From positions 310,001 through 374,000 of the forward strand of contig JAPOVV010000115.1 of assembly GCA_026707945.1 (NCBI GenBank): 64,000 nucleotides of DNA. Reading direction: 5' to 3'. The notes below the pieces were generated by a model. The model was given only the letters and a program-made list of their open reading frames with translations, was not told the origin of the DNA and ran no database searches. Position 1 is the first letter of the stretch, and every line of letters starts with the position of its first letter. The stretch comes from Gammaproteobacteria bacterium (GTDB taxonomy: Bacteria > Pseudomonadota > Gammaproteobacteria > Pseudomonadales > Azotimanducaceae). The position numbers were made by a program, and so were the translations under genes. This document shows positions 9,066-18,627 of this stretch, piece after piece.

Positions 9066-10553
9066 TTAGCTGTTCCTTGGAAAACCGAGATCGACCGAGC
9101 TCTCTTCTAGCGAAGACCAACGAGAGGTCACAACCTTTGGACGGGTGAAAAACCGAACACCATCGGGACCATACATGCTCGTGTCACCAAATAAAGAGTC
9201 GTTCCATCCACCGAAGCTGTGGTATCCAACCGGGACCGGAATCGGTACATTGATTCCCACCATACCGGCTTCAACCTCGTCCTGAAATGCACGAGCGGCA
9301 CCGCCATGCCGTGTGAAAATCGCGGCACCATTTCCCCATCGATTCTCTTTGATGAGCTGAATCGCCTCGTCGTACGTATCTGTTCGAACAACACTTAGCA
9401 CGGGTCCAAAAATCTCGTCGGTGTAAACGGACATTTCCGTTGTGACATGATCGATTAGGGTCGGCGCAAGAAAATAACCATCACCTTCAAACTTATGGTT
9501 CCTTCCGTCCACTACGACGGATGCGCCATCGTCAGCACCTTGTGCGATGTAGCCAGATACGCGTGATCGATGATCTGCTGTCACCAGCGGACCCATTTCT
9601 GAAGAAGCGTCGCTGCCGTCGCCGACTTTGAGCTGAGCAATGCGGTCGCGGATGGCGTCGATTAGTTCGTCCGCGATCGGACCGACCGCGACGAGGACCG
9701 ATATGGCCATGCATCTTTCGCCCGCAGAACCATATGCCGCAGAGACTGCCGCGTCAGCGGCAACATCCAAATCCGCATCCGGTAGAACCACCATATGGTT
9801 TTTTGCGCCCGCGAGTGCTTGGACGCGTTTGCCGTTTTTAGTGCCAGTTTCGTAAACGTGTTGGGCAACAGGTGTGGATCCCACGAACGAAATTGCTTGA
9901 ATCGTTGGGTGTTCTAGCAATCGATCCACCGCGACTTTGTCACCTTGAACGACGTTGAGCACGCCGTTAGGAAATCCAGCTTCGTGGAACAATTCGGCTA
10001 GCAACAAAGCGGCCGATGGATCGCGCTCGGACGGCTTGAGCACGTACGTGTTTCCTGCCGCGATGGCGTTAGGTATCGTCCAAAGTGGAACCATCACGGG
10101 AAAGTTAAACGGGGTGATCGCGGCGACGACGCCGAGTGGTTGGCGGAGGGTATAAACATTAACGCCGGTTGCTGCCGCTTCGTTGTACGACCCTTTAAGG
10201 TGTTGCGCGATACCACACGCGAATTCAATGTTCTCTAGACCACGAGCCACTTCACCCGCGGCGTCGCTTAGGACTTTGCCGTGTTCGAGCGTGATAGCGC
10301 GTGCGAGATCATCCGTGTGATCTTCCACAAGATTGCGAAATCGAAACATGAGTTTCGTTCGAGTCGCGATGGATTCTTGACGCCACGATTCGAACGCTTG
10401 ATGCGCTGCCGATACCGCAGAATCGACATCCTCGGCCGATGCGAGGCTGACGTTAGCGGTTTGCTTACCGGTTGCCGGATTGAAAACCGGACTTGTGCGG
10501 TTTGACGTAGCGATCTCGCTAACGCCATTGATCAGATGGTTGATCTGTTTCAT
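9066..10553 (-). CDS. mmsA: Methylmalonate/malonate-semialdehyde dehydrogenase (CoA-acylating)
   Basis: 495-residue aldehyde dehydrogenase of the MmsA type, which converts methylmalonate semialdehyde to propionyl-CoA, or malonate semialdehyde to acetyl-CoA. Visible: NAD+-binding PFNFPVMVPLW, glycine motif FVGSTPVAQHV, and the catalytic Cys in GSAGERCMAISV, which is the MmsA signature. The C-terminus has the family SFGGWNDSLFGD. It starts 90 nt after the LLM-class gene on the same strand and ends 34 nt before rnfE. It may close a degradation route begun by the neighbouring oxygenase. Confidence 0.92.
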   Translation of the reverse strand: MKQINHLINGVSEIATSNRTSPVFNPATGKQTANVSLASAEDVDSAVSAAHQAFESWRQESIATRTKLMFRFRNLVEDHTDDLARAITLEHGKVLSDAAGEVARGLENIEFACGIAQHLKGSYNEAAATGVNVYTLRQPLGVVAAITPFNFPVMVPLWTIPNAIAAGNTYVLKPSERDPSAALLLAELFHEAGFPNGVLNVVQGDKVAVDRLLEHPTIQAISFVGSTPVAQHVYETGTKNGKRVQALAGAKNHMVVLPDADLDVAADAAVSAAYGSAGERCMAISVLVAVGPIADELIDAIRDRIAQLKVGDGSDASSEMGPLVTADHRSRVSGYIAQGADDGASVVVDGRNHKFEGDGYFLAPTLIDHVTTEMSVYTDEIFGPVLSVVRTDTYDEAIQLIKENRWGNGAAIFTRHGGAARAFQDEVEAGMVGINVPIPVPVGYHSFGGWNDSLFGDTSMYGPDGVRFFTRPKVVTSRWSSLEESSVDLGFPRNS

Positions 10554-10651
10554 CAGTATGTCTCAGTGAAAATCGTGGCGCGTGACATCAGTCATGATTC
10601 AAAATGGCAAAAACCAATTTGCGCTCACTCCTACCTTGCGATGTTCATCAG

Positions 10652-11656
10652 CTAATCTGCGAAAGCTGGCAGCACGTGCTGCTCGTATGCTTCCAGTGTG
10701 GCTTCTTGAGCGTCGTGCATTAGATAGATCGCGAACTGGTCTACGCCTGAGTTTTGCAGGACTTTGAGTTTATCAATGTGATCTTCAACATGGCCAAGCA
10801 CACAAAATCGATCGACAATTTCGTCAGGTACGAAATCTGTGGACGGATTACCGGCACGCCCATGATGGGAGTAATCGTATGCCCCACGTTCCTTAATATA
10901 GTCCGTGAGCGCTCTAGGTACGCTCCCGCCTTCAGCGCCGTATCGATTCACAATATCGGCGACATGATTTCCGACCATACCGCCGAACCATCGAAGTTGG
11001 TCGCGCTGATGCTTAATGTCATCGCCCACGTATGCTGGCGCAGCTACGCAGGTTGCAATGGACTCGTGAGACCGGTTTGCAGCAGAGGCAGCTTGTCGAA
11101 CTGACCCTAACGTCCATTCGAGGATCTGCGGGTCTGCTAGTTGCAGAATGAATCCGTCGCAGTTGCGCCCAATGCAGTCAAGAGCACGGGGTCCATAACC
11201 ACTTCCCCACATAGGCAAGTCCCAACCCTCATTAACCCAATCGAAGTGCACTTCTGTATCGTTGAGTAAAACGGTATTGCCGGCGACCAGTCCTTTGATG
11301 ACGCGCATGCATTCGGTCATCTCGCGAAGCGTTCTAGGTTTTCGACCGATGTAGCGAAGCGCTGAATCGCCTCGGCCCATGCCGCAAATGGTCCGCGGTC
11401 CATACGCGTCGTTTAGTGTGGCAAAAAGTGATGCGAGCACCGACCAATCGCGTGTACCAGGATTCGTCACCATCGGACCAACGATGATCTTTTCTGTTTC
11501 GGCAAGAACGCGTGAGAGGATGATGAAAGGTTCTTGCCATAGAACGGGTGAGTCATAGACCCAAAGGTGTGTGAAACCATTTGCCTCAGCTCGTTGAGCC
11601 AGCTCTACGACACGCCGAGCGGGTGGGTCAGGTTGAAGAACGAGTCCGAAGTCCAT
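10652..11656 (-). CDS. LLM-class flavin-dependent oxidoreductase
   Basis: 334-residue luciferase-like TIM-barrel flavoprotein (bacterial luciferase/F420 superfamily). The start MDFGLVLQPDPPARRVVELA and the MGRGDSALRYIGRKP and MWGSGYGPRALD segments are typical. Cofactor could be FMN or F420, and the substrate is unknown. ATG 11656 is chosen because an AGAGAG stretch lies about 8 nt upstream; an in-frame ATG at 11686 adds ten unconserved residues. It sits between a Rieske oxygenase gene and mmsA in the same orientation. Confidence 0.85.
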   Translation of the reverse strand: MDFGLVLQPDPPARRVVELAQRAEANGFTHLWVYDSPVLWQEPFIILSRVLAETEKIIVGPMVTNPGTRDWSVLASLFATLNDAYGPRTICGMGRGDSALRYIGRKPRTLREMTECMRVIKGLVAGNTVLLNDTEVHFDWVNEGWDLPMWGSGYGPRALDCIGRNCDGFILQLADPQILEWTLGSVRQAASAANRSHESIATCVAAPAYVGDDIKHQRDQLRWFGGMVGNHVADIVNRYGAEGGSVPRALTDYIKERGAYDYSHHGRAGNPSTDFVPDEIVDRFCVLGHVEDHIDKLKVLQNSGVDQFAIYLMHDAQEATLEAYEQHVLPAFAD

Positions 11657-11747
11657 CGTGGTTCTCTCTGTTCTAGAAGTTGACATATCGTCGCTGCCAC
11701 ACGTAACTTACTGGCGTGAGAGTACGCGTTGGCATCAAAGACGTTTG

Positions 11748-12854
11748 CTATTTACTACGAACCTCCTCAAAGGCTCGTTCGCGATGTACGGGTGGAGGCT
11801 CGACACCGTTCAAGCGCCAGTTGTAGTAGTGATTGAAGTCGCGTACAACCCGTTCCACCGATAACAACTGACCCGGCTCGAAATCGCCAATCATGCCGCG
11901 TTGAACACGCTCACAGATTTCCTTGTCCTCCGGCAAAAAATCTGGTATTGCAGTCGCTTCAATAGTATCCGTGAGCCATTCTCCGATGTCGCGAAGGGTG
12001 CTTCGATGTTGCGTTTTTGCTAATGCACTCCCAGTACGAATCTGGCAACTGTGAAGTCCAGTTGGATAAGTTGCTAACCACAGCAAGCTGCCTTCGGTTA
12101 GAACGCCGACGAAGCCGGGGGGAATGCTGAAGAGGCGGTAATCGTTGCTCTTCATATACGTCCCACCTGTCACGCTCGAACGCGCAGATCCCGCAATATA
12201 GTATGAGTCTTTTGTCGGTGTGTATGGTTCAAGCGAGTCCGGGTGAACTTTGAATAGGTGGTAACTCTCCATGGCATTCATGATCGCGATCTTCCAATTG
12301 CATTGCCATTCTTCCTTCGATTCAAGGTCTGTGCGATGACGTAATTCGTCGATACCAAATGCAGCGACATACGGTTCTATCGTCTTAAGTCGAGAAGACA
12401 TTGCTTCGACTTCAGAATTCAAACTAACGAAGATGAGTCCGTGCCAGCTTTCAACACGATAGGTGGGTAAACAGTGCTTTGACTTGTCGATAACATCTTC
12501 TTTTTGAAACGGCACGATGAGTAATTGACCTGAATCGTCGTACGTCCAGGCATGGTACGGACACTGGATGCGCTTTTCGTTCGTTGGTTTGTCCACAAGC
12601 AATGTGCCTCGGTGGGCGCACAGATTCGACAACGCCCTTAGTTCACCGCGTTGATCGCGCAATAACAATACGGGTTGTCCGCCGACATCGATCGGTAGCT
12701 GGTCGCCGGGAGATTGAAGCTTGTCTTCGGTCGCGACAAAGACCCAGTCATTGCGCCAGATTCTCTCGATTTCGATGTCCATCCACGCTCTGTCGCGATA
12801 AGAACCTGCAGGTAACGCGCGAGCCGGATCGAACGTGATAGTCGTTGACGACAT
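11748..12854 (-). CDS. Rieske non-haem iron oxygenase, alpha subunit
   Basis: 368-residue ring-hydroxylating-type oxygenase. The Rieske [2Fe-2S] motif is Cys79-X-His81 with Cys98-X2-His101 (CAHRG and CPYHAW). The mononuclear iron site is in NAMESYHLFKVH, with His199 and His204 as ligands and Glu196 nearby. Such enzymes need a reductase and often a ferredoxin; none is encoded beside it, but rnf genes for a ferredoxin-linked complex flank it. Relatives act on aromatic rings or on quaternary amines such as glycine betaine and carnitine; the substrate here is not known. A 184-bp gap separates it from rnfG. Confidence 0.9.
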   Translation of the reverse strand: MSSTTITFDPARALPAGSYRDRAWMDIEIERIWRNDWVFVATEDKLQSPGDQLPIDVGGQPVLLLRDQRGELRALSNLCAHRGTLLVDKPTNEKRIQCPYHAWTYDDSGQLLIVPFQKEDVIDKSKHCLPTYRVESWHGLIFVSLNSEVEAMSSRLKTIEPYVAAFGIDELRHRTDLESKEEWQCNWKIAIMNAMESYHLFKVHPDSLEPYTPTKDSYYIAGSARSSVTGGTYMKSNDYRLFSIPPGFVGVLTEGSLLWLATYPTGLHSCQIRTGSALAKTQHRSTLRDIGEWLTDTIEATAIPDFLPEDKEICERVQRGMIGDFEPGQLLSVERVVRDFNHYYNWRLNGVEPPPVHRERAFEEVRSK

Positions 12855-13038
12855 TTAGTTCCCTAGAGATTGATTTATAAAAACGACAAGCTATTGTCTA
12901 GTTTAGACTGATCAGAACTTAGTTTGATTAGACAAGATAGGCCACTCTTAAGTCGCGCACCCTTCGCTTCCGTCTCGATCTCAAACGGCGATCCGCGATC
13001 CCATTGATCACTTGCTGAATCTACGATCGCTTTTCGAA
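12855..13038. other. Gap at the left boundary of rnfG, with inverted repeat
   Basis: This 184-bp stretch is the only sizeable break in the rnf transcription unit and is where a promoter for the inserted three genes would lie. It holds an inverted repeat TTGTCTA (12894-12900) / TAGACAA (12929-12935). No convincing coding sequence was seen. Confidence 0.35.
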
Positions 13039-13542
13039 CTATGTAACGAACGAACAAGACTCTATCAATTCGATTTGCAGTGCTTCCCGTTGCCTTACAG
13101 CGTCCCGCACCGCTCGTGTCGTGATGGTGGCGCGACTTACTACATCGATTTCATCGAGTGGTCGCTCCCCGAATGAGCTAATCCAATCCATGGGACGTAG
13201 GGGATCGGCAAACCCGGGTGTTTCGCGATGAGAGACGACGCGAACACCAACAAGCGTTGAACCTAGAAATGCGACCGCGATCTCGATATCACCGCCGTAT
13301 CCGCGGGATGTAACTCTTCTGATCTCAGCGCGGTGGGAGCATTCTTCAAGCTGACTTTCCGTCAGATTGAGTTCCTCAATGCGGGCATCCAGGATAGCGC
13401 GCAAATCCTGAAGTTCGGCCTCTTCCGCAAGGTTTCTGTTTTCCTCGATTTTCGGGTTCGTAAAGTGAGCGGTCGTGGCTAGAAGACTTCCCAATATCGC
13501 GGCAACTAGAGCTAGTGTGAGGATGGGAAGAAGCGATTTCAT
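13039..13542 (-). CDS. rnfG: Rnf/Rsx electron transport complex subunit G
   Basis: 167-residue subunit with an N-terminal membrane helix (about residues 5-25) and a periplasmic FMN-binding domain that carries covalent FMN on a Thr. HRETPGFADPL matches the family core. The flavinylation motif, normally S/T-G-A-T-x-T, reads SRATIT here, with Gly replaced by Arg but the Thr kept. The protein is about 40 residues shorter than E. coli RsxG. It overlaps rnfD by 4 bp. Confidence 0.88.
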   Translation of the reverse strand: MKSLLPILTLALVAAILGSLLATTAHFTNPKIEENRNLAEEAELQDLRAILDARIEELNLTESQLEECSHRAEIRRVTSRGYGGDIEIAVAFLGSTLVGVRVVSHRETPGFADPLRPMDWISSFGERPLDEIDVVSRATITTRAVRDAVRQREALQIELIESCSFVT

Positions 13543-14432
13543 GTCGGCGAAGTTTGTCTATGTCTGATTCTTTCCAGCAGCGGCACGAAACAATTCGCGA
13601 GCAATACTGAGAAAGCGAACCCGTCTGGCCAACTCGAGTATTTTCGAATGAGCATTGCAAGTACGCCAATACCGAGTGCGTAGATCACAATGCCGGCGCG
13701 ATTCGAAGGTGATGTCACAGGATCGGTTGCGATAAAAAACGCTGTTAGCATCGTACCGCCAGCGAACCAATTGAACATCGGCGAACCATGGCTCGTCGAG
13801 CTTCCGCCGTCGTCCAGCATAAATGCGGCGACTCCGATACCAGCAATGACGCAAAGAGGCACGAGTGGGGAGATCACGCGCACGGCGATGAGATACAGAC
13901 CGCCGAAAGCGAATGCTAGATTGACCCATTCATGATTAGCGGCGCCGAATGCACCGAAGGCCGGCGTACTGGACACTTCCTCGATCGTTGTTGAACCACG
14001 ATGCGCCAATTGCTCAAGCGCAGTTGCACCACTGATGGCATCGAACTCAACGACGAGCGCGGGGTAGGCTAGTAGTACAGCTCCGTAGCCTGCCATTGCG
14101 GGGTTGAAGACGTTGTTTCCGAGTCCTCCGAAGGCGTGTTTAGCGATCGCTATGGCGATGATCGATGCGACCAGACACGCGAACCATGGCGTTGTAGAGG
14201 GGAGACATAGACCGATCAGCAAACCCGTGACGACGGCACTTCCGTCGGACAAATCACGCGTCGAGCGAGTGCAGACGATTTCTGTGACGAGTGCCCCGAT
14301 GGTCGCAACGCCGATGACCACCAACGTACGCCAATCTGCGAGCCAAACCTGAACGACCATTCCTGGTAGAAGAGCAACCATGACGTGGACCATGACACTC
14401 GTCGTTGTTCGTTGACGCCGATCGATCACCAT
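13539..14432 (-). CDS. rnfD: Rnf/Rsx electron transport complex subunit D
   Basis: 297-residue polytopic membrane subunit with covalently bound FMN. DAISGATAL contains the SGAT flavinylation site. FNPAMAGYGAVLLAYP and GGTMLTAFFIATDPVTSP are signature stretches of RnfD/NqrB. About nine hydrophobic segments are present. It is some 50 residues shorter than E. coli RsxD. It overlaps rnfC (7 bp) and rnfG (4 bp), indicating one transcript. Confidence 0.93.
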   Translation of the reverse strand: MVIDRRQRTTTSVMVHVMVALLPGMVVQVWLADWRTLVVIGVATIGALVTEIVCTRSTRDLSDGSAVVTGLLIGLCLPSTTPWFACLVASIIAIAIAKHAFGGLGNNVFNPAMAGYGAVLLAYPALVVEFDAISGATALEQLAHRGSTTIEEVSSTPAFGAFGAANHEWVNLAFAFGGLYLIAVRVISPLVPLCVIAGIGVAAFMLDDGGSSTSHGSPMFNWFAGGTMLTAFFIATDPVTSPSNRAGIVIYALGIGVLAMLIRKYSSWPDGFAFSVLLANCFVPLLERIRHRQTSPT

Positions 14433-15487
14433 TTGCGAGGTGTATGAAGTCGAACTTCCCGGGCGCGAGTCTCGTCAGACCGTCGTTCCGCGACTCGTGC
14501 GTTGCGTCGTTCGAATCGTGCATTCGCACGTTGCTTAAGACGCTCTACGCTGGTTTGGCGTTTACCTTGTCGAATCCAGTCGAGTAGAGGGATCGTGCTA
14601 GGACACACGACCACGCAAGCGCCGCATTCGAAACAAGCGTCGAAATAAGCATCAAGTCCTTGTTGACGACTCTGCGACTGTTGTGTTCGCAACATCTCTT
14701 CGACGGGTAGGTAACGCGGGCAAACGTCGTCACACCATCCGCAGTGGATGCATGCGCGCGCGAGTTCTGTACGGTCGTGTGCTACGGCATTGGTCGTGAG
14801 TTTTACAACGGCGTTTTTAGATGCCATAACGCCCGTAGCGACACTCCCGTGCCGTATTAACAAAGGCGTTGCAGCAAGGCTTTCGATCGGAGTGTCTAGT
14901 TCTACCCAGCGCTCTTCATCAAAGACCGTTACAACGCGATCGGTCGGTCGATAGCCGTCACGCACGGCCTCACAGATTGCGAATAGCGTCGCAACGTTGA
15001 GAACGACGAAACCGCGTTGTGAGGGATATTCCGATGAAGGAATCGATTCATTGAAAATCGTTTTGATTAGGGTGCGTTCTTCACCATTGGCAGGATGGTC
15101 GCTGACCATTTCGCACGTCACGTCGGAGAAATCGGAATCCTGAAATGATTGATGAACTCGCCGGTCTGAAACGGCGAGCGTCAGTTGATCACAATCAAGA
15201 CAATGTCCGACGATCCGTAGGCCATCCAGAACGTGACTTAAGTGTTGCTGCATAAGCGACCGGTCTGCGTTGACGCCAGGCTCACATTCGACGCCGTTTG
15301 CGATGACATGTCTTGTACCGTAATGGCGCCCTGAAGCCAATTTCGCTGCCGCGGGGTACCCCGCACCACCCATTCCTACGACGCCTGCTTCTTTGATACG
15401 TGCGAGGATGTTCGATGCCGTTGCTTTTGACCAATCAATCGGTTCAAACTCAGGAGTCGAGCGCGGTAACCGTTCAAGCATGAGCAA
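14426..15487 (-). CDS. rnfC: Rnf/Rsx electron transport complex subunit C, lacking the N-terminal domain
   Basis: 353-residue peripheral subunit that binds NADH, FMN and two [4Fe-4S] clusters. The nucleotide/FMN-binding 51K-like core starts almost at once (KEAGVVGMGGAGYPAAAKLA, residues 32-51; ANGVECEPGVNADR). Cluster motifs are CIHCGWCDDVCP and CFECGACVVVCP. Normal RnfC carries about 100 residues (RnfC_N barrel-sandwich domain) before this core; here only about 30 residues precede it and rnfB ends just inside the start. The E. coli-type C-terminal repeat extension is also absent. This is therefore an unusually compact form. Confidence 0.92.
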   Translation of the reverse strand: MLMLERLPRSTPEFEPIDWSKATASNILARIKEAGVVGMGGAGYPAAAKLASGRHYGTRHVIANGVECEPGVNADRSLMQQHLSHVLDGLRIVGHCLDCDQLTLAVSDRRVHQSFQDSDFSDVTCEMVSDHPANGEERTLIKTIFNESIPSSEYPSQRGFVVLNVATLFAICEAVRDGYRPTDRVVTVFDEERWVELDTPIESLAATPLLIRHGSVATGVMASKNAVVKLTTNAVAHDRTELARACIHCGWCDDVCPRYLPVEEMLRTQQSQSRQQGLDAYFDACFECGACVVVCPSTIPLLDWIRQGKRQTSVERLKQRANARFERRNARVAERRSDETRAREVRLHTPRKW

Positions 15488-15995
15488 CTTTTGCGTTTAG
15501 GTCGATGCAATCAACGGGACAGACGGGAACGCACAGCTCACATCCAGTGCAGTGGTCGATGATGACCGTATGTGCGAACCGTTCCGCGCCGACGATCGCG
15601 TCTACCGGACATTCGCTGATGCATAAAGCACATCCCACACACTTGGATTCATCAATGAAAGCTACGGTGTTAGTCGCCATCGTTTCCGACGGTTCAGCGA
15701 TTGGACGACCCATAAGTTCTGCGAGTGCGATCGCCGTTTCGCGACCGCCAGGCGGACAAAGATCAGCACGTTCCCCCGAAGCGACAGCCTCTGCATATGG
15801 GAGGCATCCAGGGTATCCACATTTGGCACATTGGATTTGCGGTAGAAGATCGTTAATCCGATCAGCGAGCCGATTGACGGGTCGCTTTGATGCTGCCCAG
15901 CCTGACAACAACAGAATCCCGCCACCAAATACAACACCGAGAAGAGCCAGTGTCAGACCAACGCGAAGCACTTCCTGCACGACGAGCGACATCAA
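15474..15995 (-). CDS. rnfB: Rnf/Rsx electron transport complex subunit B
   Basis: 173-residue ferredoxin-like subunit anchored by one N-terminal membrane helix (about 8-30). The first cluster motif is the Fer4-like CAKCGYPGCLPYAEAV, completed by a later Cys in DLCPPGG. Two classical [4Fe-4S] motifs follow: CVGCALCISECP and CTGCELCVPVCP. It starts in a 4-bp overlap with rnfA and ends 14 bp inside rnfC. Length is near the usual 190. Confidence 0.95.
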   Translation of the reverse strand: MMSLVVQEVLRVGLTLALLGVVFGGGILLLSGWAASKRPVNRLADRINDLLPQIQCAKCGYPGCLPYAEAVASGERADLCPPGGRETAIALAELMGRPIAEPSETMATNTVAFIDESKCVGCALCISECPVDAIVGAERFAHTVIIDHCTGCELCVPVCPVDCIDLNAKVAHA

Positions 15996-16561
15996 CCCAT
16001 TCCTCGAAATCCAGCAAACGCAAGCGCCATAAATCCGGCAGCTAATAGTGCTACAGGGGTTCCTCGGAACGGACGCGGAATCGTTTCAGATTGCAGTCGC
16101 TCTCGAAGGCTCGCAAATGCAACTAGAACAATCCCGAAACCAAGAGCTCCTCCGATCGCGTAGACCATCGCTTCGTACAGAGGGAATTCAGCGATCGTCA
16201 GTGCCAAGCCAAGAATGGCGCAATTGCTCGTGATTAAAGGTAGGTATATACCTAGCAGTTGATGCAGAACAGGGCTGATCTGGCGAATGTAGATCTCAGT
16301 CATCTGAACCACCGATGCGATTGCAAAGATAAACGCGATGATGCGCAGATACTCAAGACCTAGTGGGACGAGCAAAAAGTTGTACAGCGAGTGCGTTAGT
16401 AGGGTGGTCAAAACCATGACGAAAGCTGTTGCTAACGTCATAGGGATAGCCGTTTCTAGCCGTTGGGAAGTGCCGACGTACGGACACAATCCGAGAAACT
16501 GCACAAGGACGAAGTTGTTTACCAGTGCTATTCCAACAAACAGCGCAAGTAAATCAGACAT
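15992..16561 (-). CDS. rnfA: Rnf/Rsx electron transport complex subunit A
   Basis: 189-residue six-helix membrane subunit, paired with RnfE in the core of the complex. FLGLCPYVGTSQRLETAIPM and ITSNCAILGLAL are conserved family stretches; the Cys residues in these helices coordinate the intramembrane [2Fe-2S] cluster in related complexes. It follows metG by 14 bp, so metG-rnfABCDG probably form one operon. Confidence 0.95.
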   Translation of the reverse strand: MSDLLALFVGIALVNNFVLVQFLGLCPYVGTSQRLETAIPMTLATAFVMVLTTLLTHSLYNFLLVPLGLEYLRIIAFIFAIASVVQMTEIYIRQISPVLHQLLGIYLPLITSNCAILGLALTIAEFPLYEAMVYAIGGALGFGIVLVAFASLRERLQSETIPRPFRGTPVALLAAGFMALAFAGFRGMG

Positions 16562-16575
16562 TTCGAGCGAGGAGA

Positions 16576-18576
16576 CTAGGTGACGCGCATTCCTGGTTGT
16601 GCGCCGTCGTCCGGTGCAAGCAAGAAGATGTCCGAACCTCCAGGACCGGCTGCCAGAACCATCCCTTCGCTCACGCCGAATTTCATTTTGCGTGGTTGTA
16701 AGTTAGCAACTACGACAGTGCTTCTCCCGACTAATTCGTCAGGTTTGTAAGCAGAACGAATACCGGACAGCACCGTTCGTTCATGGTCACCTACATCGAG
16801 CCTGAGGCGAAGCAGCTTATCTGCGCCATCAACGACGTCGGCTTCAACGATTCGGGCGACGCGTAGGTCGACCTTTAAGAAATCGTCGATTTGAATTTCT
16901 GACGGATCGCTATCGGTCACTTCAGTTTCCTTTGGTGTTGCTTCTTCGGCTCCCGCTTCAATCATGTTATTGAACGTCTTGAGTTCGATGCGATTTAGAA
17001 GTCGCCCGAACTTACTCAAGCGATGTGACAGTAGAGGTTGGGTTAAGTTGTCCCATGTCATAGGACCCGCGTTTAGGAATTCTTCAGATCGATCCGTCAA
17101 ACTTGGCACGATGGGCTTAAGAAACCCGATAAGTACGCGATATAGATTAATGCCCATTGAACAGATTCCTTGGACCTCATCGCGACGCCCATCATCCTTG
17201 ATGAGCTGCCAAGGTGCTTTGTTCGCCAAGTATTGGTTGCACTTGTCGGCGAGCTCCATTACTCTGCGAACGACCCGGCGCGTATCGCCTTCCTCGTACC
17301 ACGCAGCGATGCGGTCTGATTCGTCGACAAATTCCTGCCAGAGCTCGGGTTCCGCAAGCTCGCTTGCTAGCTTGTTGTCAAAGTTCTTCGCGAGAAAACC
17401 CTCACTCCGAGCGGCGATATTGACGAGTTTCCCGACTAAGTCACTGTTCACGCGTGATACGAAGTCCTCGCGCCCAAAATCGATATCCCCCGAATTGGGT
17501 CCGAGACGAGCGCCTAGGTAATAACGCAGAAGGTCCGGATCAAAGAAGTCCAGGTATGTTTGCGCGAGCACGAAGGTTCCGCGACTTTTAGACATCTTCT
17601 CGCTGTCCATCGTGAGCATGCCGTGGACGTGGACCTTCAAAGGCGTGCGGAAGTCGGAATGGTGTAGAACGGATGGCCAGAACAGACAATGGAAATTAAT
17701 GATGTCCTTACCGATGAAGTGGTGCACTTCACAGTCACTATCGGGTCGCCAAAATTCATCAAAATCGACACCATTCTTCGTACACCAGTTCTTGAAGCTC
17801 GCGAGATAACCGATCGGCGCATCCATCCATACATAGAAGAATTTATCGACGGTATCGGGAATTGGAAAGCCGAAATATGGTGCGTCTCGGCTGATGTCCC
17901 AGCCTCGTAGTCCGCCGTCAATCCATTCGGTGAGCTTGTTGGCGATTTCGGGTTGTTGTGAGCCGTTGTGAATGTACTCCCTCAAAAACTCGGTAAATTT
18001 CGGCAGGTCGACGAAATAGTGCTCCGAATTGCGCAGAATCGGCGTTGAGTTCGAGATAGCTGATACAGGGTTCTTCAGTTCACGAGCGTCATACGTCGCA
18101 CCACAACTATCGCAGTTGTCGCCAGGTTGGTTCTCCGCGCCGCATCGAGGACATTCGCCACGTACGTTGCGATCGGCCAAGAACATTTTTCGCTCTGGAT
18201 CGAACAATTGCTCCACGTTGTCGGTGTATATGAAACCGCGATCCCGCAATCTCGTGTAGATCAAGTTCGAGTAATACTGGTTTTCGTCAGAATGCGTGCT
18301 GTAGTAGTTGTCGTGACTGATATGGAATCGTTCAAAGTCCGCAATATGCTCTGCGTGAAGACGCTTGATGAGTTCTTCTTCGCTCACGCCATCCCGTTCA
18401 GCGAGCAACATCGTCGCTGTACCGTGCGTGTCGTCTGCGCAGACGTAGATACATTGGTGACCACGCATCCGTTGGAAACGCACCCAAATATCAGTCTGGA
18501 TGTGTTCGAGTAGATGACCCAAGTGAACCGAACCGTTCGCATACGGTAGTGCACTTGTGACGAGGATTCGTCGCAT
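16576..18576 (-). CDS. metG: Methionyl-tRNA synthetase
   Basis: 666-residue class I aminoacyl-tRNA synthetase that charges tRNA-Met. Seen: the HIGH-type motif HLGH in [12 protein letters not shown], a zinc knuckle [17 protein letters not shown], the KMSKS motif (KMSKSRGTF) and a C-terminal Trbp111-like tRNA-binding domain (about 565-666, [13 protein letters not shown]). The start at ATG 18576 ([15 protein letters not shown]) fits the family; the frame stays open upstream without a conserved extension. It is divergent from mrp, as in pseudomonads. Confidence 0.97.
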   Translation of the reverse strand: MRRILVTSALPYANGSVHLGHLLEHIQTDIWVRFQRMRGHQCIYVCADDTHGTATMLLAERDGVSEEELIKRLHAEHIADFERFHISHDNYYSTHSDENQYYSNLIYTRLRDRGFIYTDNVEQLFDPERKMFLADRNVRGECPRCGAENQPGDNCDSCGATYDARELKNPVSAISNSTPILRNSEHYFVDLPKFTEFLREYIHNGSQQPEIANKLTEWIDGGLRGWDISRDAPYFGFPIPDTVDKFFYVWMDAPIGYLASFKNWCTKNGVDFDEFWRPDSDCEVHHFIGKDIINFHCLFWPSVLHHSDFRTPLKVHVHGMLTMDSEKMSKSRGTFVLAQTYLDFFDPDLLRYYLGARLGPNSGDIDFGREDFVSRVNSDLVGKLVNIAARSEGFLAKNFDNKLASELAEPELWQEFVDESDRIAAWYEEGDTRRVVRRVMELADKCNQYLANKAPWQLIKDDGRRDEVQGICSMGINLYRVLIGFLKPIVPSLTDRSEEFLNAGPMTWDNLTQPLLSHRLSKFGRLLNRIELKTFNNMIEAGAEEATPKETEVTDSDPSEIQIDDFLKVDLRVARIVEADVVDGADKLLRLRLDVGDHERTVLSGIRSAYKPDELVGRSTVVVANLQPRKMKFGVSEGMVLAAGPGGSDIFLLAPDDGAQPGMRVT

Positions 18577-18627
18577 GAATAAGCCGGATTTTGAGATGTA
18601 GAAGTACGTCGGGCAGACGCTAGCGAA

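Noticed and set aside
12875-13057. 60-codon frame on the minus strand before rnfG
   Set aside because: It overlaps rnfG, has unnatural composition and no Shine-Dalgarno.
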